From positions 46,228 through 110,227 of the forward strand of contig NZ_GG703818.1 of assembly GCF_000156395.1 (NCBI RefSeq): a DNA stretch of 64,000 bases, written 5' to 3'. The notes beneath the pieces are model-generated. The model was given only the letters and a program-made list of their open reading frames with translations. It had not been told where the DNA came from and did no database searches. The stretch is from Providencia rustigianii DSM 4541. GTDB lineage: Bacteria; Pseudomonadota; Gammaproteobacteria; Enterobacterales; Enterobacteriaceae. The translations under genes were made by a program, and so were the position numbers. This document shows, piece after piece, positions 31,180 to 41,526 of the stretch (the first letter of the stretch is position 1; each line of letters opens with the position of its first letter).

Positions 31180-31752
31180 TTAAGGTTTTTTAATCACTTC
31201 CGCAGAAATAATTGTAATAGGTTCTACAGGCACATTTTGATAAGGGCCTACGTTCTCCGTTTTCACCTTAGAGATCTTATCTGCAACATCCATTCCTTTT
31301 ACCACTTTACCAAATACGGCATATCCAAAGTCGCGTTGGCCATGGTCTAAGAATGCATTATCTGCGACGTTAATAAAAAATTGACTGGTTGCGCTATCTT
31401 TATTTGCGCTGCGAGCCATTGAAATGGTTCCACGCAAATTACGTAATCCATTATCAGCTTCATTTTTAATTGGTGCGCGCGTTTGTTTTTGCTGTAGTTC
31501 TTTATTAAAACCGCCGCCTTGGATCATAAAGCCCGGAATAACACGATGAAATGTCGTGCCATTGTAATAACCTTCATTAACATATTGAACAAAGTTTTCG
31601 GTACTAACGGGTGCTTTTTTACTATTTAGCTCTAATTCAATATCACCAGCCGAAGTCACTAATTTAACGTAAGTTTCACCAGCCGCTAATGCGAGGGAGG
31701 TCGTGCTCATTGCACAGATAGCCAATAATGGCACAAAAATTCGTTTCAACAT
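31180..31752 (-). CDS. ppiA: Periplasmic cyclophilin-type prolyl isomerase PpiA
   Basis: PpiA catalyses cis/trans prolyl isomerisation in the periplasm. Residues 1-23 are a Sec signal peptide ([16 protein letters not shown]), followed by a cyclophilin domain with [28 protein letters not shown] and [18 protein letters not shown]. The 190-residue length matches E. coli. It appears to be a single gene. Confidence 0.95.
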   Translation of the reverse strand: MLKRIFVPLLAICAMSTTSLALAAGETYVKLVTSAGDIELELNSKKAPVSTENFVQYVNEGYYNGTTFHRVIPGFMIQGGGFNKELQQKQTRAPIKNEADNGLRNLRGTISMARSANKDSATSQFFINVADNAFLDHGQRDFGYAVFGKVVKGMDVADKISKVKTENVGPYQNVPVEPITIISAEVIKKP

Positions 31753-32022
31753 TCAAGGTCCCTTTTGTTAATACCAAATAACATATTAATGTTCCAATTC
31801 TAGAGCGAAGCGCAGTGGATTGCTAAAGATTTACCTTTATTTACGCCAAATCATTTCATTTCGCTAGAGATACCTAATTATAGTGTCATTTTGCTAAAAA
31901 ATAGCTCCAATAATGTTGTTCTAAAATAGATATCACCTCAAATAGACGTAGTTTGTTGTTTGTCCGCTATTCAATCGCTATAATCCCCCCAGCCTTTTGA
32001 GGCTACTCAGGGAGAACCACCA

Positions 32023-32637
32023 ATGGCAATTAAAAACCATAACTACCACATGACAAAATTTGTCATCAGTGCACCCGATATCCGTCATCTACCGAAAGAT
32101 ACTGGAATTGAGGTTGCTTTTGCTGGCCGTTCAAATGCCGGCAAATCAAGCGCACTAAATGCACTAACGCAGCAAAAGAGCTTAGCGCGTACAAGTAAAA
32201 CACCAGGAAGAACCCAGCTCATCAACTTATTTGAAGTTGAAGAAGGCATCCGCCTAGTTGACCTTCCAGGCTACGGTTATGCCGAAGTTCCCGAAGAGAT
32301 GAAGCGCAAATGGCAGCAAGCTCTCGGTGAATATCTGCAAAAAAGGGAATGTATCAAAGGATTAGTGGTATTGATGGATATTCGTCATCCACTGAAAGAT
32401 CTTGATATGCAAATGGTCGAATGGTCTGTTGCAATGAGCATTCCAGTCCTCGTGCTGCTCACTAAGGCTGATAAGCTCGCTTCCGGTGCCAGAAAGAAAC
32501 AGTTGATGGACGTTCGCCAAGCATTGGCTCCGCTAAACGGTGATATTGAAGTTGAATATTTCTCTGCGCCGAAAAAGATTGGTATCGATAAGCTACGTAT
32601 CAAATTAGACAATTGGTACAGCACTGCCGCGGAATAA
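32023..32637 (+). CDS. engB: Ribosome biogenesis GTPase EngB (YihA/YsxC)
   Basis: EngB is an essential small GTPase needed for 50S assembly. The 204-residue protein shows G1 GRSNAGKSS (about residues 31-39), a G2 threonine in [10 protein letters not shown]3 DLPGYG and G4 LTKADK. GGAGAA precedes the ATG. It faces polA across the Spot 42 gene, the conserved gammaproteobacterial arrangement. Confidence 0.96.
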   Translation: MAIKNHNYHMTKFVISAPDIRHLPKDTGIEVAFAGRSNAGKSSALNALTQQKSLARTSKTPGRTQLINLFEVEEGIRLVDLPGYGYAEVPEEMKRKWQQALGEYLQKRECIKGLVVLMDIRHPLKDLDMQMVEWSVAMSIPVLVLLTKADKLASGARKKQLMDVRQALAPLNGDIEVEYFSAPKKIGIDKLRIKLDNWYSTAAE

Positions 32638-32707
32638 CCTACCTATATCTTGTACGTCGATGTTGGCGTACAACGGCTCATTGTAATAAATTCACTAAAA
32701 TTTAGGC

Positions 32708-32818
32708 AAAAAAAATGCTCCAGTCAAAAACTTTGACTGGAGCAGCTAATATTCAGCTAAATCCGATTACGTGAAGTAAAAGGTCTGAAAGATAGAACAT
32801 CTTACCTCTGTACCCTAC
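32708..32818 (-). ncRNA. spf: Spot 42 small RNA
   Basis: Read on the minus strand from 32818, the sequence begins GTAGGGTACAGAGGTAAGAT and continues with TTTCAGACCTTTTACTTCACG and GGATTTAGCTGAATATT, which from memory is nearly identical to E. coli Spot 42 through the Hfq and target-pairing regions. The terminator stem (GCTCCAGTCAAA / TTTGACTGGAGC) differs in sequence but keeps the fold and ends in eight T. Spot 42 represses carbon-uptake and catabolic mRNAs when glucose is present. Its place between polA and engB is conserved. A -10-like TACATTAT precedes the start. Confidence 0.95.
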
Positions 32819-33203
32819 GCCTGATAATGTACTTTATTTTTCGCTCGAAAAAAAGACTTTTTGTAGTTTTTTTTCAAAGCTTACTACGATTCAGCTCGCA
32901 TAATCGTCCGTTAAAATCATAAAAATGTACTTTTACTACATATTTATGAGATCTGCATCGCATAAATATATCCCCCAAAATCTAGCCGATATTTTTAAAA
33001 TTCAGTGTATTAACCATGAATTATCTGCAATTTAAAGGGAACAAAACGCTGCCAAATTTTGCGTAAATACCACTAAAAAAATACGCCAAACATAAAAAAC
33101 ACCCCAAAAATTGTCGCCAACCTTTGGGATGCCTTAACATTATCTTTCTGCTTCGCTTAGCTCTTAATTTTTCGTTTTTGCTTCTAAAGCTGTTTACCTA
33201 ATC
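32819..33203. other. Intergenic region between Spot 42 and the ERIC element
   Basis: AT-rich sequence with the spf promoter at its left end (a -10-like TACATTAT about 8-13 bases upstream of the RNA). No gene or further repeat was recognised. Confidence 0.5.
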
Positions 33204-33329
33204 AATATTCTAAATAGTTCATGTGTGGCAAGGCCGTGAACAAAGACAGCTTGGGGAGCATACACAAGTATGTGACCCAAGTGGCTATGTGAAACCAACA
33301 CAGCCACAGCGTGAAATATGACGAGTATT
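33204..33329. repeat. ERIC (enterobacterial repetitive intergenic consensus) element
   Basis: The 126 bases carry ERIC landmarks: GTGAACAAAGACA, the central TACACAAGTATGTGACCC, and the right end CAGCGTGAAATATGACGAGT. The ends form an imperfect inverted repeat (AATATTC.. / ..GAGTATT), and the length fits the 127-base ERIC unit. It begins right after the polA stop codon and probably becomes part of the polA mRNA 3' end. Confidence 0.85.
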
Positions 33330-33334
33330 GCGGA

Positions 33335-36139
33335 TTAATGGGCTTCATCCCAGTTCATGCCAACACCAACTTCCACCTTTAGAGGAACATCCAACTTCAT
33401 GCTCTGCTCCATCAACTCTTGCACTTTCGCCTGCACCTTCTCTAGTTCGGATTCTTTCACTTCAAACACCAATTCATCGTGCACTTGCATTAGCATGTCT
33501 GCTTCTGGTTTTTCTGTTTGTAGCCAGTGATCCACTGCAATCATCGCTTTTTTGATGATATCTGCCGCTGTCCCTTGCATTGGTGCGTTGATGGCTTCGC
33601 GTTCAGCCGCTTTACGACGCATACCGTTACTTGATTTGATATCTGCCAGATAGAGTCGTCGACCTTCTAAGGTCTCAACATACCCCTGTTCTGATGCCTG
33701 CAAACGGGTATTTTCCATATAACGCAGAACACCCGGGTAGCGTTCAAAATAGAGATCCATATAGCGCTGGGCTTCTCCACGCGGGATCCCCAATTGACGC
33801 GCTAAACCGAATGCGCTCATTCCGTAGATCAAACCAAAGTTAATCGCTTTTGCACTACGACGTTGGTCGCTGGTCACTTGGTCTAACGGTACGCCAAACA
33901 CTTCTGCCGCTGTCGCTTTGTGGATATCTTTCCCTTCTGCAAAGGCGGTTAATAAGCCTTTATCTTGGGAAAGATGCGCCATAATACGCAGTTCAATCTG
34001 TGAATAGTCCGCTGCCATCACTTTGTAGCCCTTGCGAGCAATAAAGGCTTGGCGAATACGGCGACCTTCTTCCGTACGCACTGGAATATTTTGCAGATTA
34101 GGATCACGAGAAGATAAACGACCTGTTGCAGTGACCGCTTGGTGATACGAAGTATGCACACGCCCCGTTTTTGGGTTGATCATCAACGGTAACTTATCAG
34201 TATAAGTAGATTTCAGTTTGGCTAAACTACGATGTTCCAACAGTAACTTTGGTAATTCATGATTGAGAGCCAGCTCTTCAAGCACTTCTTCATTCGTTGA
34301 AGCTGCACCACTTGGTGTTTTCTTGATAACAGGCAATTGAAGCTTTTCAAACAAAATAGTTTGCAGCTGTTTCGGGGATGCCAGATTAAACTCTTCACCC
34401 GCTAGTTCAAACGCCTGTTTTTCCAGCTCAGCCAGACGCGCCGTAATGATCTTAGATTGTGCCGCCAACGTTGGTGCATCAATCAGGACGCCTTTACGTT
34501 CCATTCGCACCAATACTGGCACTAATGGCATTTCTATATTTTGGAATACGTGGGCTAATTTCGGTTCTTCTTCAAGCTGAGGGAATAGCGCTTGGTGCAG
34601 TAATAAAGTGACATCTGCGTCTTCAGCTGCGTAATTAGCCGCTTGCTCTAATGGAATTTGGTTGAATGTCAGCTGTTTTTTACCTTTGCCTGCGATTTCC
34701 TCAAAACTCACTGTTTTATGGTTGAGATGACGATCCGCTAGGCTATCCATATCATGACGTCCCATGCCCGCCACACTATTCAACACATAGGATTCCAACA
34801 TGGTATCGAATGCAATGCCTTTCAGTTCAATACCGTAATTTTCCAGTACTTCTGCATCGTATTTAAGATTTTGTCCAATTTTGCCAATCTTTTCGTTCTC
34901 AAGAATTGGCTTCATCACAGCGATAACATCATCAAGTGATAGTTGAACAGGCGCATCCAGATAATCATGACCGATAGGTAAATAAGCGGCATGCCCCGCT
35001 TCAATCGCGAATGACATCCCCACCAAGCGAGCTTCTTGGGTATCTAAACTATCGGTTTCTGTATCAAACGCAAACAGAGAAGCTTCACTGAGCTTTTTCA
35101 CCCACAGTGCTAACTCCGCTTTGTCTAAAATAGTTTGGTAGTTTTCGGCACTTAAAGTCGGTGCAGTCGGTTTAGATTTTGCGGCGGGCTTATTTTCTGG
35201 GGTGCGATAACTTTCAGCTGCTTTACTTGGTTTTGCGCCTTTAGCATCCATCCAACTGCCATTTTCAACATCAACTAACCAGCGTTTAAATTCATAGCGG
35301 CTAAAAAGCTGATGGAGTTTATCTGCATCAAGCTCAGACACTTTTAATTCTTCACACGGCTTTTCTAACTCAACATCCGTTTTAATTGTCGCCAATTGGT
35401 ACGATAAGAACGCTAATTCGCGGTTTTCAGCCATTTTTGGTGCAAGGGTTTTTGAGCCTCTAAAGCCTAATGGGGCGATCGCTTCTAAATCATTATAAAT
35501 AGCTTCTAAGCTACCAATCCCTTGTAATAACGCTAATGCAGTCTTTTCACCAACACCGGGTACACCGGGAATGTTGTCTGAAGAATCCCCCATAAGCGCC
35601 AAGAAATCGATAATCAAGCTAGGTGGAACCCCGTATTTTGCTTCAACTTCTTCAGGACCTAAAATGGTATTGGTCATGGTGTTGATCAGGGTGATATTTG
35701 GCTCAACGAGCTGTGCCATATCCTTATCCCCTGTACTGATCAACACAGGCATCCCTTTACTGCTCGCTTCGCGTGCCAGCGTTCCAATCACATCATCAGC
35801 TTCAACCCCAGGTACCACCAGCAGGGGTAATCCCATCGCTTCAACCATTTCATGTAACGGTGCAATTTGTGCACGTAGGTCGTCAGGCATTGGCGGACGG
35901 TGTGACTTATAACTTTCAAATAGCTCGTCGCGGAATGTTTTCCCTTTAGCATCAAAGACAACAGCGACATGGCTTGGGCTATATTGCATGATTAAACTAC
36001 GCAGCATATTAAGCACACCATACATTGCACCGGTTGGTTCGCCAGCACTGTTAGTTAATGGAGGAAATGCATGATAAGCGCGGTAAAGGTAAGAAGAACC
36101 ATCTACCAAAATAAGGGGATTTTCAGCAATTTGAGCCAT
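33335..36139 (-). CDS. polA: DNA polymerase I
   Basis: Pol I fills gaps and removes RNA primers. The 934-residue protein (E. coli 928) has the 5'-nuclease domain (1-320; [42 protein letters not shown]), the 3'-5' exonuclease domain (about 335-530; [11 protein letters not shown], proofreading acidic residues kept) and the polymerase domain (to the end; [39 protein letters not shown]). The exonuclease is therefore expected to be active. Spot 42 lies downstream. Confidence 0.98.
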   Translation of the reverse strand: MAQIAENPLILVDGSSYLYRAYHAFPPLTNSAGEPTGAMYGVLNMLRSLIMQYSPSHVAVVFDAKGKTFRDELFESYKSHRPPMPDDLRAQIAPLHEMVEAMGLPLLVVPGVEADDVIGTLAREASSKGMPVLISTGDKDMAQLVEPNITLINTMTNTILGPEEVEAKYGVPPSLIIDFLALMGDSSDNIPGVPGVGEKTALALLQGIGSLEAIYNDLEAIAPLGFRGSKTLAPKMAENRELAFLSYQLATIKTDVELEKPCEELKVSELDADKLHQLFSRYEFKRWLVDVENGSWMDAKGAKPSKAAESYRTPENKPAAKSKPTAPTLSAENYQTILDKAELALWVKKLSEASLFAFDTETDSLDTQEARLVGMSFAIEAGHAAYLPIGHDYLDAPVQLSLDDVIAVMKPILENEKIGKIGQNLKYDAEVLENYGIELKGIAFDTMLESYVLNSVAGMGRHDMDSLADRHLNHKTVSFEEIAGKGKKQLTFNQIPLEQAANYAAEDADVTLLLHQALFPQLEEEPKLAHVFQNIEMPLVPVLVRMERKGVLIDAPTLAAQSKIITARLAELEKQAFELAGEEFNLASPKQLQTILFEKLQLPVIKKTPSGAASTNEEVLEELALNHELPKLLLEHRSLAKLKSTYTDKLPLMINPKTGRVHTSYHQAVTATGRLSSRDPNLQNIPVRTEEGRRIRQAFIARKGYKVMAADYSQIELRIMAHLSQDKGLLTAFAEGKDIHKATAAEVFGVPLDQVTSDQRRSAKAINFGLIYGMSAFGLARQLGIPRGEAQRYMDLYFERYPGVLRYMENTRLQASEQGYVETLEGRRLYLADIKSSNGMRRKAAEREAINAPMQGTAADIIKKAMIAVDHWLQTEKPEADMLMQVHDELVFEVKESELEKVQAKVQELMEQSMKLDVPLKVEVGVGMNWDEAH

Positions 36140-36468
36140 AGTCTGTCATCATCTTGTTTATCGGGAATGAATGGGAGATAGGATGCCACAATGTGGCTTT
36201 AGATACACCTTGAGATTCAATTTCCTACTCATCTGCCACCTGTTACCCACCTGAACATCCTGTGGATAACTTTGTGGGTAATTTTAGGTTGTCTAACAGA
36301 TTCAACAAGTAATAAAATTGCAATAAGAAAACTAGAAAATAAAATCAATAAGTTAGCGAATATGATATTGATTTATCGCAAAGAATGGGATCTGGTCAAA
36401 TTGTGGATATTGATAACGGACAGTCAGTAAATAAAAAGATAGCGGCAAGGTGCCGCTATCTTAGGTCA
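36140..36468. promoter_or_regulatory. polA upstream region with DnaA-box-like sequence
   Basis: The 329 bases between polA and dsbA hold the dsbA terminator at the right and the polA promoter. TGTGGATAA at 36261-36269 is a perfect DnaA box (TTATCCACA) on the minus strand; TGTGGGTAA (36273-36281) is a one-mismatch copy. TTACCCAC (36243-36250) and GTGGGTAA (36274-36281) form an inverted repeat around it. Whether DnaA binds here is unknown. Confidence 0.45.
36432..36462 (-). terminator. dsbA terminator
   Basis: AAGATAGCGGCA and TGCCGCTATCTT form a perfect 12-base stem around AGG; on the minus strand it is followed by TTTTTAT. Confidence 0.9.
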
Positions 36469-37092
36469 CTACTTTTTATTGACTAAAAAGTTCACAACTT
36501 TTGAGTATTCTTTAGCATAATCTTCTGGATTATCGACTGAAATACCGTTGTTACGAATTTGGTATTTTCCATCAACAAACAGAGCTGGAACACCACGCAG
36601 TTTTAAGTCTTGTGCTGCATTTTGTTGTTTCGCTACCAGCGATTTTACGACGAAGCTATTCAGTGCTGCATCATATTCTTCACCAGAAACACCAGCTTTG
36701 ATAAAGGCATTACGGATATCCGCGGCACTATTGATTGATTGGTTTTTCTGGATACCTTCAAACAAGATTGGCGTCACTTTATCTTCAATTTTTAGCACCA
36801 TTGCCACCGCCCATGCTTGGGTCAGATCAGCACCTAAAGGCCCTAAAAAATCAACGTGATAACGTGCTTGCGTTACACCTTCTGGTAAGTTTTTCTCTAC
36901 CGTTTGTGGCACTTTATACACACTTTCAAACTGATAGCAGTGTGGGCAGTAGAAAGAGAAAAACTCCACAACCTGTGGCAAGTTTTGTACCGGTGGTTTT
37001 ACATCTGTGTACTCTTTACCTTCCGTGTAATTTGCTGCCGCTGCACCAAAAGACATGGCGATACCCATTAAAGCCAACATGATTCTTTTCAT
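36469..37092 (-). CDS. dsbA: Periplasmic thiol:disulfide oxidase DsbA
   Basis: DsbA donates disulfide bonds to proteins entering the periplasm and is reoxidised by DsbB. The start MKRIMLALMGIAMSFG at 37092 has GGAGAAA upstream; an in-frame TTG six bases earlier is not favoured. Residues 1-19 are a signal peptide ending AAA. The thioredoxin fold carries the active site FYCPHCYQFE, and the cis-proline loop GVPALFVDG follows near residue 168. It lies after srkA on the same strand, as in E. coli, where Cpx controls the pair. Confidence 0.97.
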   Translation of the reverse strand: MKRIMLALMGIAMSFGAAAANYTEGKEYTDVKPPVQNLPQVVEFFSFYCPHCYQFESVYKVPQTVEKNLPEGVTQARYHVDFLGPLGADLTQAWAVAMVLKIEDKVTPILFEGIQKNQSINSAADIRNAFIKAGVSGEEYDAALNSFVVKSLVAKQQNAAQDLKLRGVPALFVDGKYQIRNNGISVDNPEDYAKEYSKVVNFLVNKK

Positions 37093-37125
37093 AGACAACT
37101 TTCTCCAAAAACAAAGTCTTAAATA

Positions 37126-38121
37126 TTAATATTGCGGGTTCAACTGCAAAGGGGCATCCTGCAACCGTTTGGTTTGCTCGGCAAACTCAATGTGTTGCTG
37201 TTGCCAAAAATCGGCTGTTTGTAGCCACGGAAATGCTTTAGGAAAAGCAGGATCTTGCCAGCGGCGAGTAATCCATCCCAAATAATGCACCATTCGCATT
37301 GCTCGTAGCGGTTCAATCAGCTTCAACTCACGTACATCAAAATCACAAAATTCGTTATACGATTCTAATAAAGTATCGAGCTGGATAATTTGCTCTTGGC
37401 GAGGACCATTCAGCAACATCCATAAATCCTGTATTGCAGGGCCATTGCGTGCATCATCAAAATCAACCAACCACGCTTCATCACGCCACAAAATATTACC
37501 GGGATGGCAATCCCCCTGTAGGCGAATGAATGACTGTTCTACTGGCCAATGGGATTTAACCTGCGCAATCAAACCATCTAATGAGCTTAAAAATTTTTCT
37601 TTATCACGCTCTTTGATTAATGGGCTTGCTGCCAGAATCTTTCTCGGCTGGTCGAGATACTCATCAACACCGATAGTCGGACGAAATGCAAAGTTTCTCT
37701 GCTTACCTATTTGGTGTACTCGCCCCAATAGATGGCCGACACCTTCAAGCTGAAATAGGTTGTCTGTTTCATATTGGCGCCCACCAATGCTAGGAAAGAC
37801 TGCAAACATAAATCCACCAAACTCAAGTACCGTTTGCCCAGCAAACTCTAATGGCGCAGCAACGGTTAAACCTTCCTCTTTCAACTCAAGAGTAAAGTCA
37901 TGCTCTTCTTGGATTTGGGAACGGTTCCAACGTTCAGGACGATAAAACTTCACCACATAGCGTTGGCGATTCTCATCCTGAAACTGATAAACCCGATTTT
38001 CGTAACTATTTAACTCTGTTAAGCCTGACTCTGGATAGATCCCCGCTTCCATCAGGGCATCGAGGATCATATCAGGAGAGATCCCACCAAAATGGAAACT
38101 CGATTGTTCAATTGCATCCAT
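37126..38121 (-). CDS. srkA: Stress response serine/threonine kinase SrkA (YihE/RdoA)
   Basis: SrkA is a protein kinase with a choline-kinase-like fold that counters cell death pathways under stress. The 331-residue protein contains YVVKFYRPERW (ATP-binding lysine), the catalytic loop LQGDCHPGNILW with Asp and Asn, and LVDFDDARNGP as the metal-binding motif. It lies six bases after yihD and 33 bases before dsbA, so the three genes may be co-transcribed. Confidence 0.95.
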   Translation of the reverse strand: MDAIEQSSFHFGGISPDMILDALMEAGIYPESGLTELNSYENRVYQFQDENRQRYVVKFYRPERWNRSQIQEEHDFTLELKEEGLTVAAPLEFAGQTVLEFGGFMFAVFPSIGGRQYETDNLFQLEGVGHLLGRVHQIGKQRNFAFRPTIGVDEYLDQPRKILAASPLIKERDKEKFLSSLDGLIAQVKSHWPVEQSFIRLQGDCHPGNILWRDEAWLVDFDDARNGPAIQDLWMLLNGPRQEQIIQLDTLLESYNEFCDFDVRELKLIEPLRAMRMVHYLGWITRRWQDPAFPKAFPWLQTADFWQQQHIEFAEQTKRLQDAPLQLNPQY

Positions 38122-38127
38122 GTTTAT

Positions 38128-38397
38128 TTAGTCTTTTATAATGCCACGCGCGCGTAAAAGTGCGGTTTTAAAATCATCTTCATAATCTTTTTGAATTCCC
38201 GGGATCACCGCATTACTATCGGCGTCACGCATTTTCAGATGATAAATTAATACGTCATCAGTCAGTTCAGATAAACTGCCGGTAAAACCCGCCTCATCAG
38301 CCAGTTTCTGCAATAATTGCACTAAATTTAAATCTGAGTTGTCCTTCCATACTGGATGCAGAAGCTCAATAACTTCATTTAAGCGATGGCATTTCAT
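38128..38397 (-). CDS. yihD: YihD family protein
   Basis: An 89-residue protein of the YihD family (DUF1040), with no established function. It reads [20 protein letters not shown] and continues with a helix-rich sequence. It is the first gene of the yihD-srkA-dsbA group. Confidence 0.93.
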   Translation of the reverse strand: MKCHRLNEVIELLHPVWKDNSDLNLVQLLQKLADEAGFTGSLSELTDDVLIYHLKMRDADSNAVIPGIQKDYEDDFKTALLRARGIIKD

Positions 38398-38611
38398 GTT
38401 TATTCCTTATCACGAATATTCGATACAAGTTACCAATAATCATACAAGAGAAAAAGAGAACTGTTGTCAATCTAAGTAAAGTTTAACTATCTCTTGTATT
38501 AATATTCATTGATTTTATAGGAAAATAGAATAAATTTTAGCAATTACTATACTTAATAAATTTTTTAAGTTCGTTGAAACATTTTCGCTAAGATTTTCAG
38601 AGATATTGAAC

Positions 38612-39199
38612 ATGCCATTTCGTCAGTTAATCACAGGTGTGATCCTCGCAGGAGGCAAAGGTACGCGAATGGGCGGGCAGGATAAAGGGCTGGTTCCTTT
38701 ACTCGGTAAGCCGCTATATCAATATATTGCCGAACGACTGCAACCTCAAGTTGGGCAATTAATGATTAATGCCAATCGCAACCAAGCACGTTATCGCCAA
38801 AGCCAATTACCGGTTTTTAGCGATCTTACTGAAGATTTTTCGGGTCCATTAGCGGGAATGCAAGCCGCATTACATCAGGCAAAAACTGAGTGGCTGCTAT
38901 TTGTACCGTGTGACGTCCCCGAGTTTCCCCGTAATTTAGCGGAAAAAATGTTTCACGAAAAAGGGGAGCATCTTGCTTGCTATGCCTGTGATAGTGAACG
39001 GGAGCACCCAACCTTTGCCCTAATCCATCGCTCACTACAAAAACCGCTGGATAATTACCTCGCTCGCGGGGATCGCAAATTAATGCTATTTATGCGAGAA
39101 GTGCATGCAAAGAGCATTATGTTTACCTCTGAAACCGAAACATTTGCCAATTTAAATACACCGGAAGATAGCCGAAACTGGGAGCTGCAACAAAAATAA
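38612..39199 (+). CDS. mobA: Molybdenum cofactor guanylyltransferase MobA
   Basis: MobA joins GMP to molybdopterin to make the bis-MGD cofactor. The 195-residue protein (E. coli 194) shows the nucleotide-binding VILAGGKGTRMGGQDKGLV and the catalytic VPCDVPEFP. I start at ATG 38612; a TTG two codons upstream is in frame but less likely. mobB follows after two bases, and the genes diverge from yihD. Confidence 0.95.
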   Translation: MPFRQLITGVILAGGKGTRMGGQDKGLVPLLGKPLYQYIAERLQPQVGQLMINANRNQARYRQSQLPVFSDLTEDFSGPLAGMQAALHQAKTEWLLFVPCDVPEFPRNLAEKMFHEKGEHLACYACDSEREHPTFALIHRSLQKPLDNYLARGDRKLMLFMREVHAKSIMFTSETETFANLNTPEDSRNWELQQK

Positions 39200-39201
39200 C
39201 T

Positions 39202-39720
39202 ATGAACCAGAATACCTTACCTCTCCTCGGGATCACCGCCTATAGCGGAACGGGAAAAACCACCTTATTAAAAAAAGTGATTCCGTTACTGAGACAGCGC
39301 AATGTACGTGTAGGTTTGATTAAACATACCCATCACGACATGGAAGTGGATAAGCCGGGTAAAGACAGCTTCGAACTGCGTAAAGCCGGTGCCGACCAAA
39401 CCTTAGTTGCCAGTAATCAGCGTTGGGCGCTCATGACTGAAACCCCTGAATGCGATGAAATGGATCTCAATTACCTTGCCAGCCGGTTCGATCCAACATC
39501 ATTGGATCTGATCTTGGTAGAAGGATTTAAAAGCGAACCGATCGACAAAATCGCTCTGTTTAGATCGGAAGTAGGTAAACCGCTTAATGGTTTAATTGAT
39601 GAATTTGTGGTCGCAGTGGCCAGTAATGAAATCATCGATACTAACGTGCCACAACTGGATATAAATAACCCAGAGCAAATTGCCGACTATATCGTTTCTT
39701 GGTGGCAAAAAAGCCAATAA
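39202..39720 (+). CDS. mobB: Molybdopterin-guanine dinucleotide biosynthesis protein MobB
   Basis: MobB is a GTP-binding protein that assists MobA. The 172-residue protein has a P-loop in AYSGTGKTTLLKKV, KHTHHDMEVDKPGKDS and the LILVEGFKSEPIDKI segment. It begins two bases after mobA, so the pair is almost certainly one operon, ending at the terminator at 39737. Confidence 0.95.
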   Translation: MNQNTLPLLGITAYSGTGKTTLLKKVIPLLRQRNVRVGLIKHTHHDMEVDKPGKDSFELRKAGADQTLVASNQRWALMTETPECDEMDLNYLASRFDPTSLDLILVEGFKSEPIDKIALFRSEVGKPLNGLIDEFVVAVASNEIIDTNVPQLDINNPEQIADYIVSWWQKSQ

Positions 39721-39736
39721 CGCATCCGCAACTCAT

Positions 39737-39762
39737 AAAAACGCCTAACCCTAGGCGTTTTT
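39737..39762. terminator. Bidirectional terminator between mobB and the LacI-family gene
   Basis: AAAAACGCCTA and TAGGCGTTTTT form an 11-base stem around ACCC, between convergent genes. Confidence 0.9.
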
Positions 39763-39764
39763 AT

Positions 39765-40790
39765 CTATCCTCTCATTTTAGTGCTTTCGCGCACTTTTAA
39801 TTCCGGAGCCAACCTCACCATATTGGGGCTATCCTCTGACTTCATCCAAATCCCCTCAAGCAAGGCTAATACGTGCTGAGCAATACCGTTCACTGGCTGT
39901 GCTAATGTGGTTAGTTGATAACCTTGCCATGCCGCCATCGGGATATCATCACACCCCACCACATTCAATTGTTGGGGAATAGACAAATTTAGTTTTTGAC
40001 GACAACAATCCATCAGCCCCATGGCAAGTGAATCTGAAGCGCAAAATATGCCGTCTAACAGCATTAACGGTTCTCTTTGCTGCCAAGCCGTGTCAAATCC
40101 AGCTTGATAACTATAACTACCCGCCTGTAGGTAAATTGACTCCGTCACGCCTGCCGCCATCAAACACCGTTTAAATCCTTGATAACGCTCGTTGGATGCT
40201 TGTCCATCCTGCCTCCCAGCAAGAAATCCAAACTTTCTCAATCCTAAGCTCAGCAAATGCTCCGCCGCCATTTCTCCCACTAACATATTATCCGTTTGTA
40301 CTGAGGGAATAATCCCTGTGGTGTCTGAACGACCTAACGTGATGAGCGGTAAAGACAATTTCAAACACTGCTGAAAATGGTCAGCGGGCAGAGAACCAAC
40401 GACTGCAACGACACCATCAATTTGATACCCCGATAGCCGTAAGATTGCCTCATCGAGGTCATCCTCCAGCTTCACATTCAGCAGCATCGGCTGTTTTCCA
40501 TGGCTCTGTAACGTTCGCGATAAAACCTCAAACAGATAGGATTCATACGGGTTCGATAAATCACTCACTAAGATCGCCACAATATTGGAGCGTTTTTTTT
40601 GAGTAGGCATACTCAATGTTCGAGCAAAAAAATTGGGTTGATAACCGAGTTGCTTGGCTGCCTCGAGGATTTTTTTCTGCTTCTGAGGATGGATACTCGC
40701 CCCATCCGTGAAGGCGCGAGATACCGAGGAACGAGAGACACCCGCAGCTTCGGCAACATCCTCAGCGGTTATTTTTTTACTGGGCATCAT
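39765..40790 (-). CDS. LacI-family transcriptional regulator
   Basis: The 341-residue protein has a LacI helix-turn-helix and hinge at the start (TAEDVAEAAGVSRSSVSRAFTD) and a periplasmic-binding-protein-like effector domain from residue 65 (VAILVSDLSNPYESYLFEVLS). I start at ATG 40790, nine bases after GGGAG. It is the last gene of the ABC importer operon and overlaps the MBL hydrolase gene by 14 bases, so it is made with the transport genes and probably controls them through the palindrome at 45581. The effector is unknown. Confidence 0.9.
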   Translation of the reverse strand: MMPSKKITAEDVAEAAGVSRSSVSRAFTDGASIHPQKQKKILEAAKQLGYQPNFFARTLSMPTQKKRSNIVAILVSDLSNPYESYLFEVLSRTLQSHGKQPMLLNVKLEDDLDEAILRLSGYQIDGVVAVVGSLPADHFQQCLKLSLPLITLGRSDTTGIIPSVQTDNMLVGEMAAEHLLSLGLRKFGFLAGRQDGQASNERYQGFKRCLMAAGVTESIYLQAGSYSYQAGFDTAWQQREPLMLLDGIFCASDSLAMGLMDCCRQKLNLSIPQQLNVVGCDDIPMAAWQGYQLTTLAQPVNGIAQHVLALLEGIWMKSEDSPNMVRLAPELKVRESTKMRG

Positions 40791-41526
40791 GGAGTATTTC
40801 TCCCTGCTCAGCCAATTGAATAAAATCATAAGGCACAATATGCTGGCTCAATTTTTCACGATAGCGCGGCTCAATGTGATACAGCCGCCATTGGCTATTG
40901 GGTTTTGGTGTCTGGCACTGAAACCGCTGTTGTATGGAGTGCCACGAGCCATGGCTAGGGTGAGAATTTAAGGTTTCACATTCCAAAAATACCCAATCAC
41001 TTTGCAATGCAAGCTGTTCACCCTGTAGGGATATTTCACCATCACCGGAATAAAATAATCGATGTCCTGAGCCGCTAGTGAGATGCAAACTTAAATTGCT
41101 GACTGAATGTTGTGTTGGCGACGTAGTGGCTTTCCAAGAGCCAATCGATTGAATCTCTTCACTATATTTTCTAATAATCTCAAACCCTAATTGAGGTTTT
41201 GGCCAGTGAGCAAAATGCAATAACGGCGCCAAGATTTCCCACTGAGCCTGTTGAGCGATGATAGTCAGTGGGCGTTTACGCCGATAACTATCCATCCAAT
41301 TTAATAATGAGGTCAAGCCAAGGCAGTGGTCAGGATGGCAATGCGTGATATAAATCGCATCCAACTCATCCGCTTGATGCATTTTGAACATTTTCTGGGG
41401 TACTGTTGGACCACAATCCACCAACAATTTAAAACCGGACTCTTCCACTAAAATGCTGGCGTTAGTTCGTTCGCAATCATACGCATCGCCAGCTCCTACC
41501 ACGGTTACCTGAAAATTAGGCAGCAT
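40777..41526 (-). CDS. Metallo-beta-lactamase-fold hydrolase
   Basis: The 249-residue protein has the metal motif THCHPDHCLG (HxHxDH), further metal ligands in SPTQHSV, and YSGDGE, with a late histidine in LYHIEP, the pattern of RNase Z/PhnP-type phosphodiesterases rather than of true beta-lactamases. AAGGA lies six bases before ATG 41526; an ATG two codons upstream is possible. It overlaps the ATPase gene by 11 bases and the LacI gene by 14 bases. Such tight coupling suggests it acts on the imported compound, perhaps a phosphodiester, but that is inference. Confidence 0.85.
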   Translation of the reverse strand: MLPNFQVTVVGAGDAYDCERTNASILVEESGFKLLVDCGPTVPQKMFKMHQADELDAIYITHCHPDHCLGLTSLLNWMDSYRRKRPLTIIAQQAQWEILAPLLHFAHWPKPQLGFEIIRKYSEEIQSIGSWKATTSPTQHSVSNLSLHLTSGSGHRLFYSGDGEISLQGEQLALQSDWVFLECETLNSHPSHGSWHSIQQRFQCQTPKPNSQWRLYHIEPRYREKLSQHIVPYDFIQLAEQGEILHDAQ

